From: Pseudoalteromonas sp. A601
GTDB lineage: Bacteria; Pseudomonadota; Gammaproteobacteria; Enterobacterales; Alteromonadaceae
Length of the DNA stretch: 64,000 nt
Assembly: GCF_002165575.1 (NCBI RefSeq)
Contig: NZ_MXQF01000008.1
Span: forward strand, 124,001-188,000
Direction: 5' to 3'
Each line of letters opens with the position of its first letter. Position 1 is the first letter of the stretch. The translations under genes were made by a program, and so were the position numbers. Of this stretch, positions 8,221-17,744 are shown in pieces. Below the pieces are notes generated by a model, which was not told the DNA's origin, searched no databases, and worked only from the letters and a program-made list of their open reading frames with translations.

Positions 8221-8673
8221 TTATTGCTTAACCGTAGTTGTTGCGAGTGTGTTTAATACTTTGCTTATTTTTTTAGCAGCTGGGCAATTTTCTGCGTTAT
8301 GGCGCTCAGCTATATAAGCAGGATCGTTGTAACTTAACCACACTTGCGATTGCGCGTCTTCCCATACCAGTGCTTTTAGCGGTAAATCGATACCTATTGT
8401 TTGAGCGCACTGCATTAATGGTGTTCCGCCTTTTGGGTTTCCAAAAGTAAGTACTTCTGTTGGGTTAAGCTCTTTATTTACTTTTTTAGCGCCTGCAGCA
8501 TGGTCGATTCGTGCAAATATAGTAAGGCCTTTGCTTTTGGCTAGCTGTTCAAACTTATTCATGGTGGCTTTTGCACTTAATGGGCTTTTTACTGAAATTA
8601 GCCCCTCTACTGCGTTAGCATTTGTAATAACAAAGAGTAATGCGATTCCAAAAATAATGTTTAGTGTTTTCAT
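8221..8673 (-). CDS. DUF302 family periplasmic protein
   Basis: A 150-residue protein with a cleavable signal peptide (cleavage expected after NANA, residue 21). The mature part is one DUF302 domain: KFEQLAKSKGLTIFARIDHA, LTFGNPKGGTPLMQ and LVWEDAQSQVWLSYNDPAYI are typical. GGAGA lies just before the ATG. The fold is known but no reaction is assigned; a small-ligand-binding role in the periplasm is possible. It is divergent from the glyoxalase gene, with 200 bp between the starts. Confidence 0.85.
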   Translation of the reverse strand: MKTLNIIFGIALLFVITNANAVEGLISVKSPLSAKATMNKFEQLAKSKGLTIFARIDHAAGAKKVNKELNPTEVLTFGNPKGGTPLMQCAQTIGIDLPLKALVWEDAQSQVWLSYNDPAYIAERHNAENCPAAKKISKVLNTLATTTVKQ

Positions 8674-8873
8674 ACTTTCTCCTTTTAATATAAGTAACTA
8701 AAATTTACAATTTTAAAAGTTAAATCAAAGAGTTTCACTTTACTATATAAAATTTACTTCTTACACGTTGAGTTACTCTCGAATAACTTAAAGCGGTTTA
8801 AATTTATCTTACGGTTGATTATGATGGGTCAATAATTATTTATTCCGCTTTATAATTTTCAGTAAGGGTTACC

Positions 8874-9401
8874 ATGTCTAGCTATAACGAATCCCCAGAG
8901 CAAATTGAACAAGCCACTAAAGGCTATGTTATGCAACAAACTATGTTGCGTATTAAAGATCCCAAGCCATCGCTTGAATTTTATGAAAACATATTAGGTA
9001 TGAAGCTACTAGGTAAGTATGACTTCCCTGCGATGAAATTTACACTGTACTTTTTAGGTTATGAACAAGAGATGCCAAAAGGTGATGATAAAGAAAAGAC
9101 CGAGTGGGTATTTGGCCGCCCTGCACTTATTGAGCTTACTCATAATTGGGGCACTGAAAACGATGATAGCTTTACCGGCTATGTAAGTGGTAATGAAGAA
9201 CCCAAAGGTTTTGGCCATATTGGCATTAGCGTACCTGACGTGTACGCAGCGTGTGAGCGCTTTGCCAAGTTTGATGTAGAATTTGTTAAAAAACCAGATG
9301 ATGGCTCGATGAAAGGCTTAGCTTTTATAAAAGACCCTGACGGTTATTGGATTGAAATACTCTCGCCTGAAGGGATTACTGAAATCATTCAAGCACAATA
9401 G
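8874..9401 (+). CDS. gloA: Glyoxalase I (lactoylglutathione lyase), eukaryote-like zinc type
   Basis: Converts the hemithioacetal of methylglyoxal and glutathione to S-lactoylglutathione in the cytoplasm. At 175 residues it is longer than the E. coli nickel enzyme (135) and lines up with animal and Pseudomonas putida enzymes. [49 protein letters not shown] and [13 protein letters not shown] are nearly the animal motifs. The metal ligands are Gln22, Glu87, His115 and Glu161. The additional segments relative to E. coli GloA are those associated with zinc preference. It is followed by a bidirectional terminator shared with htpX. Confidence 0.93.
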   Translation: MSSYNESPEQIEQATKGYVMQQTMLRIKDPKPSLEFYENILGMKLLGKYDFPAMKFTLYFLGYEQEMPKGDDKEKTEWVFGRPALIELTHNWGTENDDSFTGYVSGNEEPKGFGHIGISVPDVYAACERFAKFDVEFVKKPDDGSMKGLAFIKDPDGYWIEILSPEGITEIIQAQ

Positions 9402-9416
9402 TCAGTTTTAAATATG

Positions 9417-9440
9417 AAAAGCCTGCTCATGCAGGCTTTT
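9417..9440. terminator. Bidirectional terminator between gloA and htpX
   Basis: Stem AAAAGCCTGC / GCAGGCTTTT with a TCAT loop. The A-run on one side and T-run on the other let it work for both convergent genes. Confidence 0.85.
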
Positions 9441-9464
9441 ATCTATATTTTTTAAAGTATAAGC

Positions 9465-10328
9465 TTAACGACGAAGTGCGTCTATGCGTGCATCAAGCGG
9501 TGGGTGAGATGAAAATAGCTCTGCCATACCTTTACCGCTTGCAATACCAAAGGCCATCATTGAGCCTTGTAATTGCGATGGGTGGTTTTGCTTTAATCGC
9601 TCAAGCGCTGAGCGCATTTTATCTGCACCTACCAAATGCGCTGCACCGTTATCGGCTGCAAATTCACGTTTACGGCTGTAATGCGCCACAACCACACTCG
9701 CTAACACGCCAAATAATACTTGGAATAACATGTCGAATAAGAAGTAAGTCCAGCTACTGCCGCCCTCTTCTTCATCGCTATTAATAAAGTTATCAACGAT
9801 ACCGGCCAATACTTTGGCAGCAAAAATAACAAAGGTATTAACCACACCTTGTATCAGCGTAAGGGTTACCATATCGCCATTAGCTACGTGCGATACTTCG
9901 TGGGCGAGTACAGCTTCTGCTTGATCTTGCGTCATGTTATGTAACAAACCAGTACTTACTGCCACCAGCGAATTATTTTTACTCGGACCTGTTGCAAATG
10001 CGTTCATTTCTGGGCTGTCGTATATGGCTACCTCAGGCATTTTTATACCGGCTTTTTTTGCTTGTTCAGCTACCGTATTTACTAGCCAATGCTCGGTTTC
10101 ATTGCGTGGTTGCTGAATAACCTGCGCACCCGTTGATTTTTTTGCCATCCATTTCGACATATACAACGAAATAAACGAACCACCAAAACCAAATACCGTT
10201 GCAATCAGTAAGATTCCACCCAGACTACGATGGCTTAAGCCCAGCACACTCATTATTATTGAAAGTACAACACCTAATACCAACATAACCGCCAGGTTAG
10301 TTAATAAAAACAAAAATACACGTTTCAT
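9465..10328 (-). CDS. htpX: HtpX, membrane-bound zinc metalloprotease
   Basis: An inner-membrane M48 protease that degrades misfolded membrane proteins alongside FtsH. The 287-residue length is standard. Two N-terminal membrane segments (about 4-28 and 38-58) precede the catalytic region with HEVSH at 143-147 and third zinc ligand Glu222 in [10 protein letters not shown]. Two further hydrophobic stretches lie between (about 155-180 and 195-217). GGAGA precedes the ATG. In enterobacteria the gene is under envelope-stress (Cpx) control; here an inverted repeat lies 70-92 bp upstream. Confidence 0.95.
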   Translation of the reverse strand: MKRVFLFLLTNLAVMLVLGVVLSIIMSVLGLSHRSLGGILLIATVFGFGGSFISLYMSKWMAKKSTGAQVIQQPRNETEHWLVNTVAEQAKKAGIKMPEVAIYDSPEMNAFATGPSKNNSLVAVSTGLLHNMTQDQAEAVLAHEVSHVANGDMVTLTLIQGVVNTFVIFAAKVLAGIVDNFINSDEEEGGSSWTYFLFDMLFQVLFGVLASVVVAHYSRKREFAADNGAAHLVGADKMRSALERLKQNHPSQLQGSMMAFGIASGKGMAELFSSHPPLDARIDALRR

Positions 10329-10397
10329 ACATGTTCTCCAAAATAACGACTATTGCTAAGTGATTAACCTATTGTTGATCAGCCATAGCATCACTGA

Positions 10398-10420
10398 CTA
10401 ATGACATACTAGGTCATTAG
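10398..10420. promoter_or_regulatory. Inverted repeat upstream of htpX
   Basis: Perfect 8-bp arms CTAATGAC / GTCATTAG separated by 7 bp. A partial copy of the arm (ATGTCAT) follows at about 10444-10450. It is placed where an activator or repressor of htpX could bind; no known consensus was matched. Confidence 0.35.
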
Positions 10421-10552
10421 CCAGCGCTATTCTGTGACAAACTATGTCATAAAGCAAGGGTTATTTATCACTTTAGGTAATAAATATTTTGGGGGATGAA
10501 ATTAGCAATCATAAAAGCTAACTGCATGTTACCAAGTAATATTTCACTTGAT

Positions 10553-12121
10553 TTAGAAAGATTCAGACAGATTTAGGCTGTTATTTATACCTGCCATCGC
10601 AACAGGAAATCCACGTTCTTTTGCGAGTACTTGCGCCATTTGAGTTATGTCTTCATTATTACTCTGTTTTAAGTAAGGCCATTGGTGATTGACTCGATGA
10701 TGATTAATATCAGATTCACTGCCAACTAAGCCTAGTTGTGTAAATTCAGCAACAATTTCATCCGCAGCTGTGAGCGTTGATGAAGCCTTTACATTTTCTG
10801 CACGAGCATAGCTTAAGTGCGAATATAAACTCACATCGGCTACTCGCAGTGTATCGTCTTCTCCTGGAATTTGCTGACCACCAAACAGTACATTATTTTG
10901 TATATTTGCGCTTTTAAACGCAGGAACAAACTCAGCCACGTAATCAATGGCTTTTTGACTGCGCGCTTGTAGCGCTGCTTTATCCCAGCCTTCACTAATA
11001 TAATTTATGTATTTATGTGGAAGCTTAGGCTGTGCACTATTAGCAGGTGTTTCAACAAGACCATCGTTAAATAATGTTATGGCATTGGTCATACCGTGTA
11101 TTTGATAATAGCCATTAGGGTATGGCGTTAATTGTGCCATGCCTTGGGGTGTGCCGCGGTTACCATAAATAATAATTTCTGGCATTTGTCCACCAGCCCC
11201 CTGCCAATGAGAAATATACGACGCTTTAAACTCAACCATACGTTTAGTATCAACACCCACCATATCGTCGATTTCTCCGATTTGAAACCCACAGGCATTA
11301 ATAAGGTAATCAACCTCAATGGTCTCACTGCTGTGGCTTTGATCTCTTTGGTATTCAATGTTCCACTTTATTGCTTGGTTTTTAGCATTTCCGTCTGGAA
11401 TAACCTTTGTTACCTGTTTGACGTAAGTGTTTGTCAGTATCGTTGCATGTTCATATTGTGCAAGCGCAAGTTGCGCACTGGCTGATAAACGAAATATATT
11501 CCAGCCATACTCTTGGGCAACAATAAGTGGGTATTTAACTTTGTTTAAGTCTAAGTGTTTTGCAACAGGGATCATCCATTGCTCAAGTGTTTTGGGCTCA
11601 GTGACTTGCTGCCTTTTAGACAGTACAACCATTTGTTCGTAGCTGAAAAGCTGATAATAATCATCAGGCTCACCGAGTACTTGGTTATTGCTATCTTGCT
11701 TTATCAGCTCTTTGTAAACCTGCGTAAGCTTATCTAATCGAGGGAGTAAATCATCTGGTGAGTCGTCATCTCGTGTCGGCACGGCAAATACTGTAGGGCG
11801 TACATCTATTGTGTAAGGGTAAAGGCGTAAAATATCTATACACTGTTTTAGTAATTCTATGCAGTCTTCATCAGGGATTTCGCGATATAAATTTCCCCCT
11901 GCATGTAAATGGCACATAGGCGGGCCATCAATCAGTGAACTTTTTTTCTCAAAAACTGTGGTATATATACCCAATGCAGCTAATCTTATTGCTATTGTTG
12001 CCCCTGCAGTGCCTCCACCTAAAATACCCACCCGCGTTTTAGGCATAGCTTTTCTGTGTGCTTGAAAATCGGCTTTTGCGTGCGTATTTTGAGCATGGCC
12101 TTGAATAAAAGGGTGTGTCAT
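10553..12121 (-). CDS. FAD-dependent oxidoreductase of unknown substrate
   Basis: A 522-residue flavoprotein. The Rossmann dinucleotide-binding motif GILGGGTAGATIAIRLA lies at about 33-49, followed by an acidic residue at the end of the second strand (FEKK). A second flavin motif, IEVDYLINACGFQIGEID, is near residues 275-292. No signal peptide or membrane segment is seen. The overall form is that of amino-acid-oxidase or halogenase-like monooxygenase families, but the diagnostic motifs of those enzymes are not clear. It lies 108 bp downstream of bioD on the same strand, so read-through is possible, but nothing ties it to biotin. Confidence 0.6.
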   Translation of the reverse strand: MTHPFIQGHAQNTHAKADFQAHRKAMPKTRVGILGGGTAGATIAIRLAALGIYTTVFEKKSSLIDGPPMCHLHAGGNLYREIPDEDCIELLKQCIDILRLYPYTIDVRPTVFAVPTRDDDSPDDLLPRLDKLTQVYKELIKQDSNNQVLGEPDDYYQLFSYEQMVVLSKRQQVTEPKTLEQWMIPVAKHLDLNKVKYPLIVAQEYGWNIFRLSASAQLALAQYEHATILTNTYVKQVTKVIPDGNAKNQAIKWNIEYQRDQSHSSETIEVDYLINACGFQIGEIDDMVGVDTKRMVEFKASYISHWQGAGGQMPEIIIYGNRGTPQGMAQLTPYPNGYYQIHGMTNAITLFNDGLVETPANSAQPKLPHKYINYISEGWDKAALQARSQKAIDYVAEFVPAFKSANIQNNVLFGGQQIPGEDDTLRVADVSLYSHLSYARAENVKASSTLTAADEIVAEFTQLGLVGSESDINHHRVNHQWPYLKQSNNEDITQMAQVLAKERGFPVAMAGINNSLNLSESF

Positions 12122-12229
12122 GTTCGTTGTCGTTTCCGTAGTAACAATAGCAATGTAGTCATAGACTTAATATGTGTACTAAGGCAGGCTATTTCAAGAT
12201 TTGCACTCCAGCATTTTGTCATTTAACAC

Positions 12230-12913
12230 TTAAACATTGAGTGACAAGGTATTAAGTAAGGTTTTATATATTTGTAACTTAGGTGTTTGCTCACTATATG
12301 GGCTAATAGCAAGTATTGGGAACGGTAAACGTATTTTAAGTGAATCTAGGTTTGCCTGGTATTCATCCATCGTCGGGTCTACTTGATTAGCAATCCAGCC
12401 TACGCAGTTAATCCCCAAACTTTGCATATGGGCAGCGGTCAATAATGCATGATTTAAGCACCCTAACTTCATACCAACCACTAATATAACGGGTAGTTGC
12501 TCGGCTTTAACCCAATCGTAAAGGTAGTGGGTGTCATTAATTGGTAATGCCCAGCCACCAGCCCCTTCCGTGAGTAGGTATTCTGCTCCTTGTTGTTTAA
12601 GTGTAGTATACGCACTACTTAGCTTATCAAGCGTGATTGTCGCACCGACTTGTTCAGCTGCTATATGCGGGGCTATTGGCGGTACAAATGCAAAGGGATT
12701 GATTACATCATATTTAGCACTCACTGTTGCGCTTTCCATCAGCATCAATGCATCTGCATTGACCAGTTGATCAAAGGCCATTTCGCATCCAGCTGCTAGC
12801 GGCTTAAAACCGATGGCATTTTTTTTATGCTGAGCAAGTAGTTTTAATAGCAAGCTGGTAACGTGGGTTTTACCTGCATCAGTATCAGTACCAGTGATAA
12901 AAAATTGTTTCAT
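12230..12913 (-). CDS. bioD: Dethiobiotin synthetase
   Basis: Closes the ureido ring of 7,8-diaminononanoate with CO2 and ATP. The P-loop GTDTDAGKTH (8-17) is the BioD signature, and LLTEGAGGWALPIND (about 113-127) is the second conserved motif. Length 227 is normal. It is the last gene of bioBFCD, 7 bp after bioC. Confidence 0.95.
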   Translation of the reverse strand: MKQFFITGTDTDAGKTHVTSLLLKLLAQHKKNAIGFKPLAAGCEMAFDQLVNADALMLMESATVSAKYDVINPFAFVPPIAPHIAAEQVGATITLDKLSSAYTTLKQQGAEYLLTEGAGGWALPINDTHYLYDWVKAEQLPVILVVGMKLGCLNHALLTAAHMQSLGINCVGWIANQVDPTMDEYQANLDSLKIRLPFPILAISPYSEQTPKLQIYKTLLNTLSLNV

Positions 12914-12920
12914 AAATTTG

Positions 12921-13721
12921 TTACTCTTTTTGTAAACTCAACAACGCTACTTGGTAACTAACCGCAACCTGATTTGCTATCAATGGGTATTGTTCGCACA
13001 CTTTTTTTAATGCTGACTTAGTCAGTAAACCTTGGCGTTTATTTTGGCTGTGTAAGTGTGTTGCCCCAATTGCTTTAATGGAACGTAACGCATGCAGAGG
13101 GCTTGGGTAAACGTCTTGGTAGCATTTTAATTCAGCATTCTTAATGATAAAACCAGTATTTTCAACAAATTGATTTATTTGTTCAAACGAATGAAATTCA
13201 TTAACATGGGTTTGGTTATCAACAGCGCTAAACGCTGTTTTTATTTCGTTTAATGAACCATCGCACACGCAGCTTAAATATACCCGCCCACCCGGTTTTA
13301 ATATTCGCATAACCTCATTAAGTAAATAGTCTAAATTAGCAGACCATTGCACAGCAAAGTTACTAAATAGTGCATCAACTGATGAAGACTGAAAAGGCAA
13401 AGCATCCATATCGCCACATATAGCAGTTTTACCTACATTGCTTTGTTTTAACATAGCGATACTTAAATCAAATGGTAATACGTAATCAAAATGCTTATTG
13501 AGCTTTACAAGATTAACCCCCGGCCCTGCACCTAAGTCTATACAGGTATGTGCATGCTGAGGATTAATTTTTTTAAATAATTCATTTGCGGCGCGCTTTT
13601 GCACGTTAGCATATAAAGCATAGTTAGTTACGGCCTGGGAAAACTTCGCGGCTGTTTTATTTTTTGCTAATGTATCGCCTTGCAAAGGCTGCAATATTTT
13701 ATTGCGTAATAATGCACTCAT
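12921..13721 (-). CDS. bioC: Malonyl-ACP O-methyltransferase
   Basis: Methylates malonyl-ACP with S-adenosylmethionine so that fatty acid synthesis can build the pimeloyl chain. Class I methyltransferase motifs are visible: CIDLGAGPGVNL (SAM binding), ICGDMDALPF and LFSNFAVQW, with MRILKPGGRVYLS (post-II). Length 266 is slightly above the E. coli protein (251). The start overlaps the bioF stop by 4 bp. The partner esterase BioH is not in the window, so it must be encoded elsewhere or replaced. Confidence 0.93.
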   Translation of the reverse strand: MSALLRNKILQPLQGDTLAKNKTAAKFSQAVTNYALYANVQKRAANELFKKINPQHAHTCIDLGAGPGVNLVKLNKHFDYVLPFDLSIAMLKQSNVGKTAICGDMDALPFQSSSVDALFSNFAVQWSANLDYLLNEVMRILKPGGRVYLSCVCDGSLNEIKTAFSAVDNQTHVNEFHSFEQINQFVENTGFIIKNAELKCYQDVYPSPLHALRSIKAIGATHLHSQNKRQGLLTKSALKKVCEQYPLIANQVAVSYQVALLSLQKE

Positions 13722-14857
13722 AAACTATTAACCAGTTCATTAACGAGTCGTTCTATGTCATCACAATTATGACCGGCCGTGAGTGTAATTCGTAATCGCG
13801 CTGTATTAAATGGCACTGTTGGGGGGCGAATAGCACTGAGCCAAATACCAACTTGTTTTAACTTATTAGCCACGTGCAAGGTTTGCTCGGCGCAACCAAG
13901 TACAATGGGTTGGATTGCAGTAGATGATGGCATCAGTGCAATTTTGTGTTGTTTGGCGAGCGTTTTAAATTGATTAATATTAGCCACTAATTTTGCGCGT
14001 TGTTTATTACCGCACTCAGATGTGATGTGTTTTAACCTCGCCAATGTGTGCTGTGCAATGAGCGGTGACATACCAGTAGAGTAAATATAATCACGATTAT
14101 ATTGCAGCATATAATCAATCACTTCTTTACTTCCGAGCACACACGCTCCACTAGTTGCAGCGGCTTTACCAAATGTAATAACTAAAAGCTGGGGTTTAAT
14201 TTTCTCGCAGCTTCCTAGTCCGTTCTCACCTAGCACACCAAACCCATGGGCGTCATCAATCATCAACCATGCATTATGCTGTTTAGCTATTGCAGCGAGC
14301 TCAGCTATGGGGGCTTTGTCGCCATCCATTGAGAACACCCCCTCACTGACAATTAATTTATTCGTCGCTTTTGATTTTTCAAGGCGTGATGTTAAGTGTT
14401 GCATGTCATTGTGGTTAAATCGCATCATCGCAGCGTGAGAACCTAAGCCACCGTCAAGTAAACTGGCGTGATTTAATTTGTCATGAAACATCACACTTTG
14501 CTGCGCAGCGTGTTTATCTTGAAATAGCGCTTTTAATACACTGCTATTAGCACTAAACCCGCTGTTAAATAATAGGGCCGACTCATAACCAAGCTTGCCA
14601 CATAAAAATGCTTCCAACTCTTGTGCTGTACCAGTATACCCTGTTACAAGCGGTGAGCTATGACTGCCCAGCTGAGCACCCTCAATTTGCGCATCGAATT
14701 GAGCAAAGCCCAAGTAATCATTACTGGCAAAGTTGAGATACGTTTTACCATTGACTGTAATTTCACGTGCATTAGATTGGCTGACTAACTGTCGCTCACG
14801 CAACAGCGCATCTTCTTGGCGTTGTTGAAGATGCGTTTTAAGGTATGTAAAGGCCAT
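13718..14857 (-). CDS. bioF: 8-amino-7-oxononanoate synthase
   Basis: A PLP enzyme that condenses pimeloyl-ACP with alanine. At 379 residues it has normal length. FASNDYLG (43-50), LFNSGFSANSSV, DDAHGFGVLG (201-210) and the PLP lysine Lys231 in TFGKAAATSG are all present. The start overlaps the bioB stop (TAATG), so translation is coupled. Confidence 0.96.
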   Translation of the reverse strand: MAFTYLKTHLQQRQEDALLRERQLVSQSNAREITVNGKTYLNFASNDYLGFAQFDAQIEGAQLGSHSSPLVTGYTGTAQELEAFLCGKLGYESALLFNSGFSANSSVLKALFQDKHAAQQSVMFHDKLNHASLLDGGLGSHAAMMRFNHNDMQHLTSRLEKSKATNKLIVSEGVFSMDGDKAPIAELAAIAKQHNAWLMIDDAHGFGVLGENGLGSCEKIKPQLLVITFGKAAATSGACVLGSKEVIDYMLQYNRDYIYSTGMSPLIAQHTLARLKHITSECGNKQRAKLVANINQFKTLAKQHKIALMPSSTAIQPIVLGCAEQTLHVANKLKQVGIWLSAIRPPTVPFNTARLRITLTAGHNCDDIERLVNELVNSL

Positions 14858-15897
14858 TATGCTTCGTAGAACAGCTCAGACGTAGCTTTGTCTGCCACTT
14901 GTGAAATCAATGAGGCTTCATGTGCTTCATCTGAATAATCGTGGCGTTTTTCAGGGTTCATACCCAGCTTTTTAATTAGGTTCATATCGGCATCAGCTTC
15001 AGGGTTTTCTGTGGTAAGCAGTTTATCACCATAAAAAATTGAATTTGCGCCTGCAAAAAAGCACATTGATTGCATTTGTTCGTTCATCGCGTTGCGCCCT
15101 GCTGATAGACGCACATAGCTATGTGGCATCATAATACGCGCGGTGGCTATGGTGCGGATAAAATCAAAATGATCTAAGTCGTCAACATTTTCAAGTGGCG
15201 TACCTTTTACTTTAACCAACATATTAATAGGCACACTTTCTGGTTGCTGTGGTAAATTTGCCAGCCCCATTAATAAACCAAACCTGTCAGAAGCTTGCTC
15301 GCCCATGCCAACGATTCCGCCAGAACATACTTTCATACCTGCATCTCGCACATTTCCTATGGTGTCTAAGCGGTCTTGATATGTTCGTGTGGTAATAATT
15401 TGCTCGTAATATTCAGGCGATGTATCAAGGTTATGATTATAATAATCAAGGCCTGCATCGCGTAATGCATGGGCTTTGTCATTATCAAGCATGCCCAGTG
15501 TCATACATGTTTCAAGGCCGAGCTCTTTGACTTCTTTAACCATTTTAGAAATGTATGGCATGTCTCTGTCTTTTGGATCTGACCAAGCAGCGCCCATACA
15601 AAAACGGGTTGCGCCTTTTTCTTTTGCGACCCGAGCTTGCTCAACTACTTTTTCAACTTCAAGCAGGCGTTCACGTTCTAAATCTGTTTTGTAATGTCCT
15701 GATTGCGGGCAGTATTTACAGTCTTCTGGGCAGGCGCCTGTTTTAATAGAGAGCAGAGTCGATATTTGCACTTCATTCGGGTTAAAGTTAGCGCGATGAA
15801 CTGACGCCGCTTTAAATAATAAATCATTAAATGGCATCTCAAAAAGTGCTTTTACCTCTTTGTGTGTCCAATCGTGGCGAACGGCTGCAAACTCCAT
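14857..15897 (-). CDS. bioB: Biotin synthase
   Basis: A radical-SAM enzyme that inserts sulfur into dethiobiotin. The CxxxCxxC cluster motif is Cys56, Cys60 and Cys63 ([11 protein letters not shown]). The second iron-sulfur cluster ligands are in the usual [10 protein letters not shown] and LSAGRNAM contexts. Length 346 equals the E. coli enzyme. It is first in the minus-strand bioBFCD operon and diverges from bioA across 95 bp containing a probable BirA site. Confidence 0.97.
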   Translation of the reverse strand: MEFAAVRHDWTHKEVKALFEMPFNDLLFKAASVHRANFNPNEVQISTLLSIKTGACPEDCKYCPQSGHYKTDLERERLLEVEKVVEQARVAKEKGATRFCMGAAWSDPKDRDMPYISKMVKEVKELGLETCMTLGMLDNDKAHALRDAGLDYYNHNLDTSPEYYEQIITTRTYQDRLDTIGNVRDAGMKVCSGGIVGMGEQASDRFGLLMGLANLPQQPESVPINMLVKVKGTPLENVDDLDHFDFIRTIATARIMMPHSYVRLSAGRNAMNEQMQSMCFFAGANSIFYGDKLLTTENPEADADMNLIKKLGMNPEKRHDYSDEAHEASLISQVADKATSELFYEA

Positions 15898-15958
15898 AAT
15901 TCTCTCTTTTTATTTTCATGACGGTGGATATTGGCTTAGTCTACGACTTGGCGTAACA

Positions 15959-15992
15959 TTGTCAACGAACCGAAGCTCAAATAAGTTTACTA
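15959..15992. promoter_or_regulatory. Probable BirA (biotin repressor) operator between bioB and bioA
   Basis: Half-sites TTGTCAACG (15959-15967) and AGTTTACTA (15984-15992) each match 7 of 9 bases of the E. coli consensus TTGTAAACC / GGTTTACAA, with the same 16-bp spacing. The right half abuts the bioA ATG. Position between divergent bioA and bioB matches E. coli. No birA gene is in the window. Confidence 0.6.
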
Positions 15993-17285
15993 ATGAACAA
16001 AAAACAAACGATAGACCTTGATTTTGATCGTCAGCACATTTGGCACCCCTATACATCTATGACGCAGCCTTTGCCGGTATATCCGGTAACCCACACTCAA
16101 GATAATAAAATATACTTAGCAACCGGTGAGTGTTTAATTGATGGTATGGCATCGTGGTGGAGTGCTATTCACGGCTACGGTCACCCTGTATTAAAAGCCG
16201 CTATGCATCACCAAATCGATACAATGAGTCATGTTATGTTTGGTGGTATTACCCATCAACCTGCTATTGAGCTATGTAAAAAGCTGGTAGCAATTACGCC
16301 AAATAGCTTACAAAAAGTATTCTTAGCAGATAGCGGCTCTGTAGCCGTTGAAGTTGCCATCAAAATGGCCTTACAGTATTGGTTAAGCCAAGGCATTACA
16401 ACAAAGCAAAAACTCATGACTCCGCTTAAAGGCTATCACGGCGATACATTTGCTGCGATGAGTGTGTGCGACCCAATAAATTCAATGCATTCCTTATACA
16501 GCGGCTTTTTACCTGAGCATGTATTTATCCCAGCCCCTGTTAGTCAATTTGGCCAGACTTTTGATCACCATGAGGCACATCAATTAGCTAAGTACTTCGC
16601 AGCTCACCACCAAGATGTAGCAGCATTTATTATTGAGCCGATTGTGCAAAATGCTGGAGGCATGAACTTTTATCACCCAGAGTATTTAAAAACAGTTCGC
16701 CAATTATGTAGTAAGTATGACGTTTTATTAATTTGCGATGAAATAGCCACAGGATTTGGCCGTACAGGTAAAATGTTTGCCGTTGAGCATAGCCAAATTG
16801 AGCCTGATATAATGTGCATTGGTAAAGCACTTACTGGTGGCACAATGACTCTTTCAGCCACACTCACCACGGACAAAATTGCTATTGGTATAAGTGAAGG
16901 AGAAGCAGGTGTATTAATGCATGGCCCTACGTTTATGGGTAACCCACTGGCCTGTGCGGTCGCTTGTGCAAGCATTGACTTATTAATCGAACAAGATTGG
17001 GCAAAGCAGATTGCACTTTTAAACGATGCATTAAGCTCCTTGCACAGATGCACTGAGCTTGCTCAGGTCAAAAATGTACGTACGTTAGGCGCTATTGGAG
17101 TTGTTGAATTAACACATGCAGTGGACGTTGAAAAAATTCAAGCTTACTTTATCAGTCAAGGGGTATGGGTACGGCCATTTGGTAAACTTATTTACTTAAT
17201 GCCACCGTATATCAGCACAAAAGCAGATATAAACACCCTCAGCAACGCTATTTATTGTGCGATAGAGGGAAGCCACTTTAAATAG
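15993..17285 (+). CDS. bioA: Adenosylmethionine-8-amino-7-oxononanoate aminotransferase
   Basis: A class III PLP aminotransferase that makes 7,8-diaminononanoate using S-adenosylmethionine as amino donor. IWHPYTSM at the N-terminus is the BioA signature; WWSAIHGYGHP, LICDEIATGFGRTG and the PLP lysine Lys278 in CIGKALTGG follow. Length 430 is normal. No strong ribosome binding site precedes the ATG; the space is taken by the operator half-site. Confidence 0.96.
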   Translation: MNKKQTIDLDFDRQHIWHPYTSMTQPLPVYPVTHTQDNKIYLATGECLIDGMASWWSAIHGYGHPVLKAAMHHQIDTMSHVMFGGITHQPAIELCKKLVAITPNSLQKVFLADSGSVAVEVAIKMALQYWLSQGITTKQKLMTPLKGYHGDTFAAMSVCDPINSMHSLYSGFLPEHVFIPAPVSQFGQTFDHHEAHQLAKYFAAHHQDVAAFIIEPIVQNAGGMNFYHPEYLKTVRQLCSKYDVLLICDEIATGFGRTGKMFAVEHSQIEPDIMCIGKALTGGTMTLSATLTTDKIAIGISEGEAGVLMHGPTFMGNPLACAVACASIDLLIEQDWAKQIALLNDALSSLHRCTELAQVKNVRTLGAIGVVELTHAVDVEKIQAYFISQGVWVRPFGKLIYLMPPYISTKADINTLSNAIYCAIEGSHFK

Positions 17286-17295
17286 CTTAAATTAC

Positions 17296-17325
17296 CATGT
17301 TTGAATGGCTTACCATTCAAACATG
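17296..17325. terminator. Perfect 13-bp hairpin at the bioA / P-loop kinase convergent junction
   Basis: CATGTTTGAATGG (17296-17308) and CCATTCAAACATG (17313-17325) with a CTTA loop. It overlaps the stop and last codons of the kinase gene on the minus strand. No T-run follows on either side, so it may act in RNA stability or processing rather than classical termination. Confidence 0.55.
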
Positions 17326-17744
17326 TAAGCCATTTTGCTGATCATGCGAAGTGGAATATTATGTTCATTACGTTTTGCATATAAGTGTTGCATCGATTTA
17401 TCTTTCACCTCGCCTACAATCACTTCTTTGACTTGATACCCAAGCGCTACTGCAGCTTGGCTATAGGCGATGAATTCCCATTTTTTTATATTGGTGTTAT
17501 CTACAATAACCAAGGGAATTGACTGCGAAAGCGCATTTATAAAGCGCGCTAAATTTAAATTATGAAATTGTGATAATTTAAATTTATCAAACTTATACTC
17601 ACCCTTCTCGTTGTAAAAATAATCGTCAGTTGAGCATATCAAGTATTGGCTTTGATCGCCCAGCACGAGCTCATCAGCAAGGTTTTGCGCATAATAAGAC
17701 TTACCTGAGCCTGGTAGTCCGCGTAAAATAAAAACTTGTTTCAT
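17310..17744 (-). CDS. Small P-loop kinase-like ATPase (AAA_33 / N4BP2-like)
   Basis: A 144-residue P-loop protein. Walker A is GLPGSGKS (9-16). STDDYFYNEKGEYKFD and LVIVDNTNIKKWEF resemble the small kinase domain found in N4BP2-like proteins and phage polynucleotide kinases, where an Asp in the DD motif activates the substrate hydroxyl. The substrate is unknown. It is monocistronic, with a 13-bp hairpin at its 3' end. Confidence 0.7.
   Translation of the reverse strand: MKQVFILRGLPGSGKSYYAQNLADELVLGDQSQYLICSTDDYFYNEKGEYKFDKFKLSQFHNLNLARFINALSQSIPLVIVDNTNIKKWEFIAYSQAAVALGYQVKEVIVGEVKDKSMQHLYAKRNEHNIPLRMISKMAYMFEW

Noticed and set aside
17310..17744. P-loop protein as zeta-type toxin
   Set aside because: No antitoxin partner gene beside it, and the STDDYF/DNTN motifs fit N4BP2-like kinases better.
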